Shown: positions 9,220 through 17,631, numbered from the stretch's first letter. The stretch: 64,000 nt of DNA from Lactobacillus crispatus (GCF_018987235.1 NZ_CP072197.1:2108001-2172000); one strand, 5' to 3'. Translations and numbers: made by a program. The notes: a model not told the origin generated them from the sequence alone.

Positions 9220-9514
9220 ATGCCAAAATACATAATCAAAGTAACACCTAACGTAACTATAGCACTTAAAGAAATATACCAGTCTATTTTAAAAGTATCT
9301 CAATCTCACCAAACAGCTCAAAATTATGTAGAAGATCTTGAGCAAACTATGCAAGCGTTAAATTATTTTCCAGAAAGATATAGAAAAACTCCTTCAGGAA
9401 AATACCGACGAGTTAATTTCAAAAAAATATGCTATATTCTACTTTATCGAAAACGATACTGTACACATTATTGATGTCATACTAGCTTCATCAAGTACAG
9501 TATTCAAATATTAA
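9220..9514 (+). pseudogene. RelE/ParE-family toxin, frameshifted in a poly-A run
   Basis: The first 69 codons read as a RelE/ParE fold (ALKEIYQSILKVSQSHQTAQ, PERYRKTPSGKYRRVNFKK). At 9421-9427 there are seven As after TTC. The frame then gives a short nonsense tail ending at 9474. Removing one A restores YAIFYFIENDTVHIIDVILA and a stop at 9512-9514, an excellent family C-terminus. As written the toxin lacks its last beta strands and is probably inactive. Sequencing error, phase variation by slippage, or real decay would all give this pattern. Confidence 0.85.
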
Positions 9515-9583
9515 TCCTTTGCCCCATTCTAGCTATTAAGCTATACTAGACAGAAGAAATTAAACGAACTAAGGAACAATAAA

Positions 9584-10270
9584 ATGAGCGATAAATTAAT
9601 TAAAATTGCATATCTCTACGAAGATTTAATGAATACTTACGGTGACTCAGGCGATGTTAAAATCTTGAGCTTTTTACTAAAGCGTGAAGGCTACGACACT
9701 CAAGTTGATAATATTTCACTTGGTGACGAATTCAACGCCTTTGACTACGATTTCGTTTTCTTCGGCGGCGGCCAGGACTTTGAACAAACTGTTGTCGCTA
9801 AAGACTTGCCACGTCACAAAGAAACATTGAGAAAATACATCAACGATGACAAGCCGATGCTTTGCATTTGTGGTGGTTACCAACTAATGGGTAGTTACTA
9901 CAAGACTAATTCTGGCGTAACTATTCCAGGTTTGGATATTTTGCCACTACACACAGTCTTCAAGAGCGACAAGCGAATGATCGGTGACACCCGTTACATG
10001 ACCGAATGGGGTGAGGTTAAGGCTTTTGAAAACCACTCTGGTCAAACTTACTTCGATAACAAGGACAAGTTGCATCCCCTCGGCGACATGATCGAAGGCT
10101 ACGGCAACAACCCACAAGACCACGTTGAAGGCTTGCGCTACCGCAACTTTATCGGCTCATATTCACATGGTCCATTACTCAAGAACACTAACGTAGCTAA
10201 TGCCATTATGAAAATGATTCTTGATTGGCACAAAGAGCGAGTTAGCGAAGCAGAAAAAGTTACAGAATAA
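9584..10270 (+). CDS. gatD: Lipid II isoglutaminyl synthase, glutamine amidotransferase subunit GatD
   Basis: GatD releases ammonia from glutamine, and MurT uses it to amidate the D-Glu of lipid II. This 228-residue protein is a CobB/CobQ-type class I amidotransferase with YLYEDLMNTYGDSGD at the start, FFGGGQDFEQ, the nucleophile motif LCICGGYQLMG (Cys near residue 96) and the catalytic His in SYSHGPLL. The gene is usually co-transcribed with murT, but here the upstream neighbours are toxin-antitoxin genes, so murT is not adjacent. A terminator follows immediately. Confidence 0.92.
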   Translation: MSDKLIKIAYLYEDLMNTYGDSGDVKILSFLLKREGYDTQVDNISLGDEFNAFDYDFVFFGGGQDFEQTVVAKDLPRHKETLRKYINDDKPMLCICGGYQLMGSYYKTNSGVTIPGLDILPLHTVFKSDKRMIGDTRYMTEWGEVKAFENHSGQTYFDNKDKLHPLGDMIEGYGNNPQDHVEGLRYRNFIGSYSHGPLLKNTNVANAIMKMILDWHKERVSEAEKVTE

Positions 10271-10275
10271 AAAAT

Positions 10276-10307
10276 AACCCAGTCAGAATTTTCTGACTGG
10301 GCTTTTT
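10276..10307. terminator. Bidirectional terminator between gatD and nlpC
   Basis: CCCAGTCAGAA (10278-10288) pairs with TTCTGACTGGG (10291-10301), with T tracts on both strands, serving the convergent genes. Confidence 0.93.
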
Positions 10308-10314
10308 CGTCAAA

Positions 10315-10818
10315 TTAATTTAAAACACGTTTAGCTGCTGATGGATAAAAGTAAGCACTTATAGATTGCTTTCTTACCCCTTGACTAGGAGTTGCAGCAT
10401 GCACATATTGTCCATCGCCAACATAAATACCAACATGGTAAGGAGCTGAGGCAGAACCCCAGAACAACAAGTCGCCTTTCTTAAGATGACTTAACGAAAC
10501 CTTTTTACCCTTAGTAACTTGACCATAAGTAGTTCTAGGTAGTGTCTTTTTAGCAGCCTTTTTATAAACATATTGAGCTAAGCCAGAGCAGTCAAAGGCT
10601 GAAGGACCAGTAGCCCCATAAACGTAACTCTTACCAACTTGTTCTTTAGCAAGCTTAACTACGGCGTTACGTTTTTCTGTTTTGCTTTGACTAGCTGCTT
10701 GGACAGTTTGCGTTTGAAGTGGAACATTAATGAATGAAATTCCTGTAAAAAATACTGACAAAACTGTGGCAAACTTAACTAAACTACGTTTAAAACTCAA
10801 TTTATTTCCCCTTAACAC
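10315..10818 (-). CDS. Secreted NlpC/P60 peptidoglycan hydrolase
   Basis: This 167-residue protein has a signal peptide (basic MLRGNKLSFKR, a hydrophobic core, cleavage near VQAAS at residue 42) followed directly by an NlpC/P60 domain. The catalytic Cys is in AFDCSGLAQYV, the His in PYHVGIYVG, and the third polar residue in YVHAAT. Such enzymes cut gamma-D-Glu-diamino acid or related links in stem peptides. There is no separate wall-binding domain, so it is a minimal secreted endopeptidase. It is convergent with gatD and shares its terminator. Confidence 0.93.
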   Translation of the reverse strand: MLRGNKLSFKRSLVKFATVLSVFFTGISFINVPLQTQTVQAASQSKTEKRNAVVKLAKEQVGKSYVYGATGPSAFDCSGLAQYVYKKAAKKTLPRTTYGQVTKGKKVSLSHLKKGDLLFWGSASAPYHVGIYVGDGQYVHAATPSQGVRKQSISAYFYPSAAKRVLN

Positions 10819-10970
10819 TTCTTATCTTTCAACGTTTTCTATATTACCGGAGAAATATTACAGTCTTGTTTTAAAATGACTACTATAAAATTAAGCAATG
10901 TAACAAAATCTGCTATTTCTTGTAAATTTTGCTTAACTTGAAAAACACTATAATTTTCTATATGTTTAAT

Positions 10971-11935
10971 ACGCGTGGTGCTAGTTAAATCTTTCTAGAC
11001 AATAAGCCAAATTATAAGCTAAAATTGCAATTTCCAACCGGCTTTGAAAGCCTATCAGACTACGTGCTCGATTGTTCTCGGCATTGTAATAGGTCAGAAG
11101 CGAAAAGTCGCTTTCAATTGTTCTGCGAATAGCCATCAATTGATGATCATTGTGCTTTTTAGCTCCTGTCATATTTTTACGATATGGTGTCCAAAGTTCA
11201 TAACCCATTTGTTTTAGCTGTTGATGCAGTTCTTTGCCTAAATAGCCTTCGTCGCCAAGAAGATAGTAATTAGATGGATGTGCATTTTCCATCAGTTCAA
11301 CTGTCTCCTTGGCATCATGAACTGATGCTTTTGTTACGACATAATCAAGAATGTAACCGTCATCGCTAACAATGGCATGAACTTTGAAACCATAGAAGTA
11401 AATTTTCTTGGTGGCCTTATAACCAATGTTGGCATAACCGCGAAAAATTTTAGCACGATAGTTGCGAATTGGTTGGCAAACAGGTACCGGAAAGCTGTCA
11501 ATGATCAAGAAATGTCCATTCAGGTCAACCTTTTTATTCATTTCTTGCCGTATCTGATAAATCAATTGCAATAGCTGACGTGAACGCCGATTAAAACGTG
11601 AGTGTGATAAACAATTGAAACATTCACAGAATCTTCTTTGTGATTCAATTCCTGTCTTAGCTTGCCAGATAAGTAAAGCCAAAATCAGACTGTCCGTAGT
11701 TTTAATTTGATCAATATTTCGCCGATGAGTAAACTCAGCCGGTGCATACAAACGATACCAGTGCCGACAAATTATCACTAAATCTTTAAAACTAACTTGT
11801 AAATGGTGGCTAAAACGCTTAAGCTTAAGGCAGTTCAATCAGATCAGACTCTTTTCTATTATTACTATTTACAAGTCGAGTCTAACAAGATTGGACTTTT
11901 TTATTAACTAAAACGATTTAACTAGCACCACGCGT
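10971..11935 (-). mobile_element. IS982-family insertion sequence, intact copy 2 (965 bp)
   Basis: It has the same ends (ACGCGTGGTGCTAG) and length as the copy at 6234-7198, in opposite orientation. Its flanks ATGTTTAAT (10962-10970) and ATGCTTAAT (11936-11944) agree at 8 of 9 positions, a probable 9-bp duplication that has since mutated, or a chance near-match. It sits between nlpC and a small membrane protein gene and interrupts no recognisable frame. Confidence 0.93.
10981..11838 (-). CDS. IS982-family transposase
   Basis: This 285-residue transposase is identical in amino-acid sequence to the one at 6331-7188, with the same DDE residues (IIDSFP, LLGDEGY, IESDF) and the same TTG start. 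The frame is intact. Confidence 0.93.
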   Translation of the reverse strand: MNCLKLKRFSHHLQVSFKDLVIICRHWYRLYAPAEFTHRRNIDQIKTTDSLILALLIWQAKTGIESQRRFCECFNCLSHSRFNRRSRQLLQLIYQIRQEMNKKVDLNGHFLIIDSFPVPVCQPIRNYRAKIFRGYANIGYKATKKIYFYGFKVHAIVSDDGYILDYVVTKASVHDAKETVELMENAHPSNYYLLGDEGYLGKELHQQLKQMGYELWTPYRKNMTGAKKHNDHQLMAIRRTIESDFSLLTYYNAENNRARSLIGFQSRLEIAILAYNLAYCLERFN

Positions 11936-11968
11936 ATGCTTAATACATTAATTTAGGAGTTTTTTATT

Positions 11969-12319
11969 ATGGATAAGATAGATAGTTATGTACGCCACTT
12001 TTTAATATTAATCGCGCTAATTTTAGGACTTTCACTCGTTTCAGAACTGCGCGAAATTATTGCCTATGACTCATCTACCATTGGCATTATCTCTTTAACT
12101 ACTGCCATTATCTGCACTTTTGCCTCAGGTATTACATTGCAATTTCACAAGCTTAACTGGCTTACGATCAGTCTAATCTTAATTCTTTCTGCAATCGTAA
12201 TTCTATTCTGGTTCAAGACCTATACTTTTGGTCTCGTTGTCAGCATTTTTCTGATTTATAACATCATTGTATTTTTGGTTTGTGTTATTAATCTAATTTT
12301 TCAAAAGGATGCTGAATGA
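11969..12319 (+). CDS. Small four-helix membrane protein, unknown function
   Basis: This 116-residue protein has four predicted membrane segments (about residues 9-26, 33-53, 60-77 and 82-108) and short charged ends. I do not recognise the family. The start has an AGGAG Shine-Dalgarno (TTTAGGAGTTTTTTATTATG). It lies 34 bases after the end of IS982 copy 2, so its original promoter may have been displaced, and it precedes the Rgg-like regulator gene. Confidence 0.65.
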   Translation: MDKIDSYVRHFLILIALILGLSLVSELREIIAYDSSTIGIISLTTAIICTFASGITLQFHKLNWLTISLILILSAIVILFWFKTYTFGLVVSIFLIYNIIVFLVCVINLIFQKDAE

Positions 12320-12421
12320 TTAAATCATATGCTTAAGCATAGGTAATACAATCCCAATTACCACTAATCCACCATTAAACAAAAAACTTATTAATTTCTT
12401 TTCAAAAAAGTATTTCTTCAT
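12320..12421 (-). CDS. 33-residue hydrophobic peptide divergent from an Rgg-like gene
   Basis: The frame encodes MKKYFFEKKLISFLFNGGLV followed by a hydrophobic stretch and PMLKHMI. The Shine-Dalgarno GAAAGGTC lies nine bases upstream. Its start codon is only 18 bases from the start of the divergent Rgg-like regulator at 12440. A basic N-terminus followed by a hydrophobic core is the layout of SHP pheromone precursors that pair with Rgg regulators, but a tiny membrane protein is equally possible. It is too short to call from homology here. Confidence 0.45.
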   Translation of the reverse strand: MKKYFFEKKLISFLFNGGLVVIGIVLPMLKHMI

Positions 12422-12439
12422 AAAAAAGACCTTTCTATT

Positions 12440-13318
12440 ATGAATAATCAAATCTTCGGGCTAAAATTCCGACAATTACGAAAACAACAACATATCACTT
12501 TAGCCAAAGCAGCAGCTGGTATAACTTCAAGACAGTCTCTAGGTAACTGGGAGATTGGCAAAGGCGAATTAGCATTTGAGAAAGTTTTACTGCTACTTAA
12601 AAAAATCAACGTCCAGCCAATAGACTTTTTAGAGAGTAGTATAAGTAGTTACCTTAAACAGACTACTTCACAAATCTCTGCAGTTTATGTTAGCAACCAA
12701 GTTGATAAATTATTGCATTATGCTACTAAGTATCTTGACATAAGCCATCGTAATCTTACAGACAGAGTTAGCTTTTTACGAGCCGCTGTGGCATGCAATT
12801 ATTACATGGACTTAACAAATATAGATCTAACAACTAGTTCTGATAAACTACGGATCATCTCCCATTTTAATAAAATCATGAATGGAGAAGAAATCTGGAA
12901 TTTTGAGGATATTTATTTTTTCGGAAATACACAAAATCTGATGAGTCCACGTGACGTTTATAATTTAGCCTATTCCTTAAATTATTATCGCCAAAAGCAC
13001 AAAAACGATAATAGAGAATGGATCAATGCCGTTTATAATACCTTGATAAATGCTGAATTTGTACTTATAAAAACAAATATTAAATTGGCTACTGATTTAG
13101 ACTTACTTTTAAGACAAAAGTGGGATTTACCAGATAATTATGCTTTCGAAAAAATTCGACAAAATTTTATGCATGAACTGCTAAAATATATTTCAACCCA
13201 AGATGAAAGTGCAATAACTCAACAACTGCACATTCTTGAATTAGAACACATATCCGATTTAAAAGCTGGTTTTGAAACAGCATATGAACAAGTAAAACAA
13301 ATTTATTTTTCTCATTAA
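12440..13318 (+). CDS. Rgg/MutR-type XRE-family transcriptional regulator
   Basis: This 292-residue protein has the N-terminal helix-turn-helix (LKFRQLRKQQHITLAKAAAG, then RQSLGNWEIGKGE) and a long all-helical C-terminal region of TPR-like repeats, matching Rgg/MutR peptide-sensing regulators (usually 280-300 residues). These bind short exported peptides after re-import and switch nearby genes. No good Shine-Dalgarno precedes the ATG, so translation may be weak or leaderless. The divergent 33-codon peptide and the downstream small membrane proteins are candidate partners. Confidence 0.85.
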   Translation: MNNQIFGLKFRQLRKQQHITLAKAAAGITSRQSLGNWEIGKGELAFEKVLLLLKKINVQPIDFLESSISSYLKQTTSQISAVYVSNQVDKLLHYATKYLDISHRNLTDRVSFLRAAVACNYYMDLTNIDLTTSSDKLRIISHFNKIMNGEEIWNFEDIYFFGNTQNLMSPRDVYNLAYSLNYYRQKHKNDNREWINAVYNTLINAEFVLIKTNIKLATDLDLLLRQKWDLPDNYAFEKIRQNFMHELLKYISTQDESAITQQLHILELEHISDLKAGFETAYEQVKQIYFSH

Positions 13319-13350
13319 AAAATGCCAATATATTAGCATTTTAATTTTTA
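13315..13350. terminator. Terminator after the Rgg-like gene
   Basis: AAAATGC (13319-13325) pairs with GCATTTT (13336-13342), with Ts following. Confidence 0.7.
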
Positions 13351-13414
13351 TAATTATTATCCGTGCTAGTTTATGTTTATACAACAACTTAGATACTATC
13401 AGGCGGTGATCCAT

Positions 13415-13591
13415 ATGAAAAAGTTTTGGCATAGACAGCTCAAAGTCATTATTGCTGAGGGAATGTTATTAGTTTTTGACTACTACAACAATTTGATGTC
13501 AACATGAATGTTATGGTTTACAGTTGCTGTAGTAATTATTCAATTTCCGATTGCTTATCTTTATGAAAAGCACAAAATTAATAAATTCTAA
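13415..13591 (+). pseudogene. Small membrane protein split by an in-frame TGA (58 codons in all)
   Basis: A strong Shine-Dalgarno (AGGCGGTGAT) leads to ATG at 13415 and a 30-codon frame ending MLLVFDYYNNLMST-TGA. The next codon in the same frame, ATG at 13508, opens a hydrophobic 27-codon stretch (MLWFTVAVVIIQFPIAYLYE) ending at 13591. A TGG to TGA change would split one 58-residue two-helix protein. Two coupled mini-genes are the alternative. It sits at the head of a run of small membrane protein genes after the Rgg-like gene. Confidence 0.45.
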
Positions 13592-13615
13592 TTTTATCTA
13601 AACAAGGTATTAGAG

Positions 13616-13942
13616 ATGTATGGCATGACTAGCATCATTGTGTTTATCGCTGTTACAATTATGGCGATATTCACCGCGATTAGCATCTATAAAATTATCA
13701 ACTCATGCGTAACCTATAAAAAATATTATCCTTATCGTAAATTGGTAATGGTCACTCTAATTAGTCTCCCATGGATATTTTTAGTCTTCGCTTTTACTCT
13801 AGATTGGAGTACCTATATCACTTTAGTAATAGTCAGAATCCCATATACAATCATCTGGAGTTTATTAACTGCAGTTGGAATATATATTGATATCAAGATG
13901 CAAAACAATTATCGACATCACAGGAACAACAATGGACACTAA
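13616..13942 (+). CDS. Small membrane protein, unknown function
   Basis: This 108-residue protein has three strong hydrophobic segments (about residues 5-25, 40-60 and 67-91) and a hydrophilic tail ending in RHHRNNNGH. I do not recognise a family. Only a weak ribosome site (AAGGTATTAGAG) precedes it. Its last 11 bases overlap the start of the next gene, so the two are probably translationally coupled. Confidence 0.6.
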   Translation: MYGMTSIIVFIAVTIMAIFTAISIYKIINSCVTYKKYYPYRKLVMVTLISLPWIFLVFAFTLDWSTYITLVIVRIPYTIIWSLLTAVGIYIDIKMQNNYRHHRNNNGH

Positions 13943-14213
13943 AATTTTAACAGCAATCATCTTAATTATCGTAGTAATTGTACTAACCTACTCACCATTT
14001 TATAAAAAATATCAACTATTTTATTTGAATAAAGTAGGCTATTGGGATATCCTAATCCAATTCCTAGTAATTGCAGGTATCAACTTCTTCATCGGTTTAA
14101 AATATGGTCTAGGAGCTCTTTTTCTATTAATTGTTCCTGTTCCATTAGATATTATTTTTCTAATCTCAATGATTTATTCCTACTTTAGAATTAGAAAATT
14201 GAAACGCAAATAA
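13932..14213 (+). CDS. Small membrane protein, unknown function
   Basis: I place the start at 13932 because AGGA lies seven bases upstream and an earlier ATG in the frame (13875) has no ribosome site and overlaps the previous gene by 68 bases. The resulting 93-residue protein, beginning MDTKILTAIILIIVVIVLTY, has three hydrophobic segments and a basic C-terminus (FRIRKLKRK). No domain is recognised. Confidence 0.6.
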   Translation: MDTKILTAIILIIVVIVLTYSPFYKKYQLFYLNKVGYWDILIQFLVIAGINFFIGLKYGLGALFLLIVPVPLDIIFLISMIYSYFRIRKLKRK

Positions 14214-14215
14214 CT

Positions 14216-14250
14216 CAAAAAACGCAGCCAACTAAAGCTCCGTTTTTTGA
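14216..14250. terminator. Bidirectional terminator between convergent genes
   Basis: CAAAAAACG and CGTTTTTTG form the base of a hairpin with an inner GAGC/GCT pairing, between the small membrane protein run and the EamA gene. Confidence 0.65.
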
Positions 14251-15185
14251 TTGATCTTATTTTTCTTCTGTTTCGGCGTCAAATTCAAAGCCATCGCTGC
14301 CACAACCACAAGGATTGAACCAACCCAATCCATTGGCATCATTACTAAGTTAAAGAATATTACAGAACCTATCGTTGCAGAAAATGGCTCAAAAGCATCT
14401 AATAAACTTACAGTTGATGGGATTACATACCGCAGCGCGTTTGCCATAATTTGAAACGGAATAATCGTCCCAATTACAATAACTGCCGCAGTATACAGCC
14501 AAACTTCAGGCTTATTGGGAACTGCATGAAATTGCGGATCAATTATCAACAAACTGATTCCAGCAAAAATCATCCCCCAACCTGTTACAACCATACTAGA
14601 AACTTTTTTAACAATGTTAACTGGAATCAAAGTATAAGCAGCCTCACCAAAAGCGGATAAAATGCCCCAAAATAGTGCAACTGGCGTAATGGCCAAACGA
14701 TTAAATTGACCATGAGTTGACAATAAAAACACGCCTAAAAAAGCACATAACGCCGCTATAATATCCAAGCGTCGCATCACTTGCTTATGCGTCAGTGTTA
14801 AATAACCTAACACAAAAAATGGACCGATAAACTGCAATATTGTTGCAATTGAAGCATTGGCAACCTGAATACACATGAAATAGAATAATTGCACTGGTAA
14901 CAAGCCGAAAATTCCATATGCCAAAATAACTAGTGCGTCATGCTTATTTTTTAGCGTCCCCAGTGGCTTTTGCGTTAATGCTCCTGCTAAAAACAACAAC
15001 ACAATTCCTGAAACAATCAACCGAATTTGTGTTAACCACATTGGTGTAATCTTCGGACTAATATCAAACAATCCTTTAGCGAATAATCCTGACACACCCC
15101 ACATTACAGCTGCCATTGCTGCTAGAAATGTCCACAATCTTCGTGTTTTTGCTGGTACCATCTCGTTCACCTTTTTCTTTCTCAT
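14232..15185 (-). CDS. EamA/DMT-family transporter
   Basis: This 317-residue protein has ten predicted helices in two EamA repeats of the drug/metabolite transporter superfamily. The first repeat opens AMAAVMWGVSGLFAKGLFDI and the second has LLDAFEPFSATIGSVIFFNL. It is a close paralogue of the next gene upstream (15239-16159), with long stretches such as ATILQFIGPFF and MRRLDIIAALCAF nearly identical, so a tandem duplication is clear. The substrate cannot be told from sequence. The C-terminus is Lys/Asn rich. Confidence 0.92.
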   Translation of the reverse strand: MRKKKVNEMVPAKTRRLWTFLAAMAAVMWGVSGLFAKGLFDISPKITPMWLTQIRLIVSGIVLLFLAGALTQKPLGTLKNKHDALVILAYGIFGLLPVQLFYFMCIQVANASIATILQFIGPFFVLGYLTLTHKQVMRRLDIIAALCAFLGVFLLSTHGQFNRLAITPVALFWGILSAFGEAAYTLIPVNIVKKVSSMVVTGWGMIFAGISLLIIDPQFHAVPNKPEVWLYTAAVIVIGTIIPFQIMANALRYVIPSTVSLLDAFEPFSATIGSVIFFNLVMMPMDWVGSILVVVAAMALNLTPKQKKNKINQKTEL

Positions 15186-15207
15186 TCACCTAATAATTAA
15201 ACCACAA

Positions 15208-15232
15208 AAATAAGGATACCTACTGGGCATCC
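15208..15232 (-). terminator. Weak terminator after the second EamA gene
   Basis: AGGAT and ATCCT pair around a short loop, followed on the minus strand by TATTTTT. Confidence 0.5.
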
Positions 15233-15238
15233 TCAACT

Positions 15239-16159
15239 TTATTGATGAGTTTTTTTAACTTTCTTTTTCTTAGGTGAAATATTCAAGGCCATAGCTGCCA
15301 GCACAACTAAAATCGAACCAATCCAGTCCATTGGGGTCATCACCAAACCAAAGCAAATAACTGAACCAACGGTTGCAGAAAAAGGCTCAAAAGCATCTAG
15401 CAAACTTGCCGTTGATGCCTTGATAAAGCGCAGCGAATTAGTCATTAATTGGAATGGAATCAGGGTTCCAATCACAATCACTGCCACCACATCTAGCCAT
15501 ACATGTGGCGTATTCGGAATATGCGGCATCTGTGGGTGCACAATCATTAGGCAAATTCCCGCTGACAGCAATCCCCAACCTGTAACGACTAAACTAGAAA
15601 CTCGCTTCAACACACTGATTGGAATTAATGTATTGGTCGCAACTCCAACAGCTGAAAGCAAACCCCAGAATAGAACGCTAGGCGTTAAAGCAAAGTGATT
15701 AAAACGCCCATGTGTCGCCAGCAATACTACGCCAATAAAGGCACAGATGGCAGCAAGCACATCTATTCGCCGCATTACTTGCTTATGCGTTACAGCTAGG
15801 TAGCCCATTACAAAAAAGGGACCAACAAATTGTAAAATCGTGGCAATCGAAGCATTAGCTTGTTGTACTACAATAAAGTAAAACAATTGGACTGGTAATA
15901 AACCAAAAATCCCATATGCGATAATCGTCCACGCGTCATGCTTATTTTTCATTGTAGCGATTGGCTTTTGCTTTAATACGCCAGCTACAATTAACAAAAT
16001 AATGCCTGAAGTTACCATTCTAATCTGTGATAGCCACATTGGTGTAATGTCAGGACTAGTATTAAATAGACTCTTAGCAAATAGACCTGATATTCCCCAC
16101 ATTACGCAAGCTAATCCAGCTAAAAAGGCCCACAGGCGCCGTTGTTTTTGTGTAACCAT
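15239..16159 (-). CDS. EamA/DMT-family transporter (paralogue)
   Basis: This 306-residue, ten-helix EamA transporter is paralogous to 14232-15185 along its whole length (GLACVMWGISGLFAKSLFNT; ATILQFVGPFFVMGYLAVTH; LLDAFEPFSATVGSVICFGL). It ends in a Lys-rich tail (PKKKKVKKTHQ). It lies between its intact paralogue and the decayed third copy, all on the minus strand but each followed by its own hairpin. A small-molecule exporter is the usual role; the substrate is unknown. Confidence 0.92.
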   Translation of the reverse strand: MVTQKQRRLWAFLAGLACVMWGISGLFAKSLFNTSPDITPMWLSQIRMVTSGIILLIVAGVLKQKPIATMKNKHDAWTIIAYGIFGLLPVQLFYFIVVQQANASIATILQFVGPFFVMGYLAVTHKQVMRRIDVLAAICAFIGVVLLATHGRFNHFALTPSVLFWGLLSAVGVATNTLIPISVLKRVSSLVVTGWGLLSAGICLMIVHPQMPHIPNTPHVWLDVVAVIVIGTLIPFQLMTNSLRFIKASTASLLDAFEPFSATVGSVICFGLVMTPMDWIGSILVVLAAMALNISPKKKKVKKTHQ

Positions 16160-16204
16160 TCTTTTTAATCCCCAACTTTTCTAAAACTAACATACTCTAT
16201 CATA

Positions 16205-16232
16205 ACAAAAACGAGCTAGCTTGAACTAGTCC
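16205..16232 (-). terminator. Terminator after the decayed EamA gene
   Basis: Imperfect stem ACGGACTAG/CTAGCTCGT followed by T5 on the minus strand. Confidence 0.55.
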
Positions 16233-16241
16233 GTTAATTTT

Positions 16242-16913
16242 TTATTCATCGTTTTTCTTAATTGGGTTTCTGCTAGGCATTAGCTGCATGAATGTAGCAA
16301 CAATAATTAAAAAGCCACCAAACATGTCCATTGGGCCAAAGTCCGCATGAAGCAGTGAAACTGACAGGATCGTTGCAATCAGTGGCTCGAAGGCTCCAAG
16401 CATCCCTACCGTACTTGGTTCAATATACTGCACACTAGATAAGTACATTGTATAAGCTAACAATGTTCCACCAATAATAATATAAACAATTACCCAAACA
16501 TCAACTGGTGCAAGTTTTGGCATTGGTTGAGTGAAGTAAATTGGTAAAAAGGCAATGCCTGCAACCAACATTGCTGCGCCGATTACTGGAATCGGCCCAT
16601 ACTTTTTGAATAATTTCCCAGGTAATACTGTATTAATCGCTTCAGAAAAAGCCGCAATTAAGCCCCAGAAACAAGCAAGCGGTGATAAAGCAAGTTGATC
16701 GAATCTGCCACCTGTAGCCAAGATGAAGGTTCCTACAACTGCTACCACAATTGAAATCGCATCAATTCTTCATGGCCACATCTTACTTCTCAATGAAGAA
16801 TATATAATTATGAAAACTGGCGCTAAAAATTGAATCATCGTACCCGATGCACCCCAAAAACAGGCACCGACAACAGCTAAAGTCAATCCTTTATAACGCT
16901 GATTCACATTCAC
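16242..16913 (-). pseudogene. EamA/DMT-family transporter pseudogene
   Basis: The intact part (16242-16748) covers roughly the second EamA repeat, ending LLHADFGPMDMFGGFLIIVA. Upstream the same frame reads KGLTLAVVGACFWGASGTMI, then jumps directly to QFLAPVFIIIYSSLRSKMWP, so about 80 residues of the first repeat are deleted. It then hits TGA where related proteins have Arg (Met-Trp-Pro-stop-Arg-Ile-Asp). A GTG at 16911-16913 is the likely old start. It is more distant from the two intact neighbours than they are from each other. Confidence 0.85.
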
Positions 16914-16972
16914 ACATCCTTTAGATTAATGTTTTTCATTGTAACATGGGCTAAAGGAAAAGTTCAATGCTT

Positions 16973-17617
16973 CTAAAGTTGATTTAATCTATATAACGTA
17001 TAACCTGACACGCTAGCCAATAAGCCGATTGTAAAAAGCAACCAAGATTCTGGATGAAAGGCAATTAAAACAAGTGAAAGAAAGCCTGCTGCTAAACTAG
17101 AATTGCGTTCCATTCGCTTTTTGCCAAAAAGCAGACCACACATAATGCCAAACATAGTTAGCACATAAAATGAGTCAACTAACAGTAACAAATTCTCAAT
17201 AATTGCTAGATCACTTGGCTTTACTTTTACACTCAAATCAGTAAAAATCTGAGCACAGCCAAAAAATACCATCACAAATGCAGCTAAGATCGTGATAAAG
17301 CTAATCGTACGAAAAACTGACTTCACCTTTTGAGTTGGCGTTTCATCGATAAAGGTTTTCAAGAAAAACTCGTGATCTTTTTTTGCTACTACAGCTCTGC
17401 CCGTCTTCTTGTCATACCAGTTCAATAGACCAGAACCAATTAGCATAATAGCAATCACAGCAAACTGGATGACAATTAAACGCATGAAAATTGGAAAGGC
17501 ATAGATTACCGTCAATAACAAAATTACTACATAGATCAGCTCTGCATAAAGAAAGAAATGCAGACGCTGTTTATTTTTGAAAATAGTTTGGAATGTTTTT
17601 GAATTAGGATCTTGCAT
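16973..17617 (-). CDS. Membrane protein, paralogue of its upstream neighbour
   Basis: I choose the ATG at 17617 because GGGGAGAAG lies just upstream; the GTG at 17632 overlaps the previous stop. The 214-residue protein has about six hydrophobic segments in two pairs plus a final pair. It resembles the next gene (FFLYAELIYVVILLLTVIYA versus VLYFELAYVVVLLFTLMFDF) and has the same helix order, so the pair arose by duplication. No domain is recognised. Confidence 0.7.
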   Translation of the reverse strand: MQDPNSKTFQTIFKNKQRLHFFLYAELIYVVILLLTVIYAFPIFMRLIVIQFAVIAIMLIGSGLLNWYDKKTGRAVVAKKDHEFFLKTFIDETPTQKVKSVFRTISFITILAAFVMVFFGCAQIFTDLSVKVKPSDLAIIENLLLLVDSFYVLTMFGIMCGLLFGKKRMERNSSLAAGFLSLVLIAFHPESWLLFTIGLLASVSGYTLYRLNQL

Positions 17618-17631
17618 AAGACTTCTCCCCA

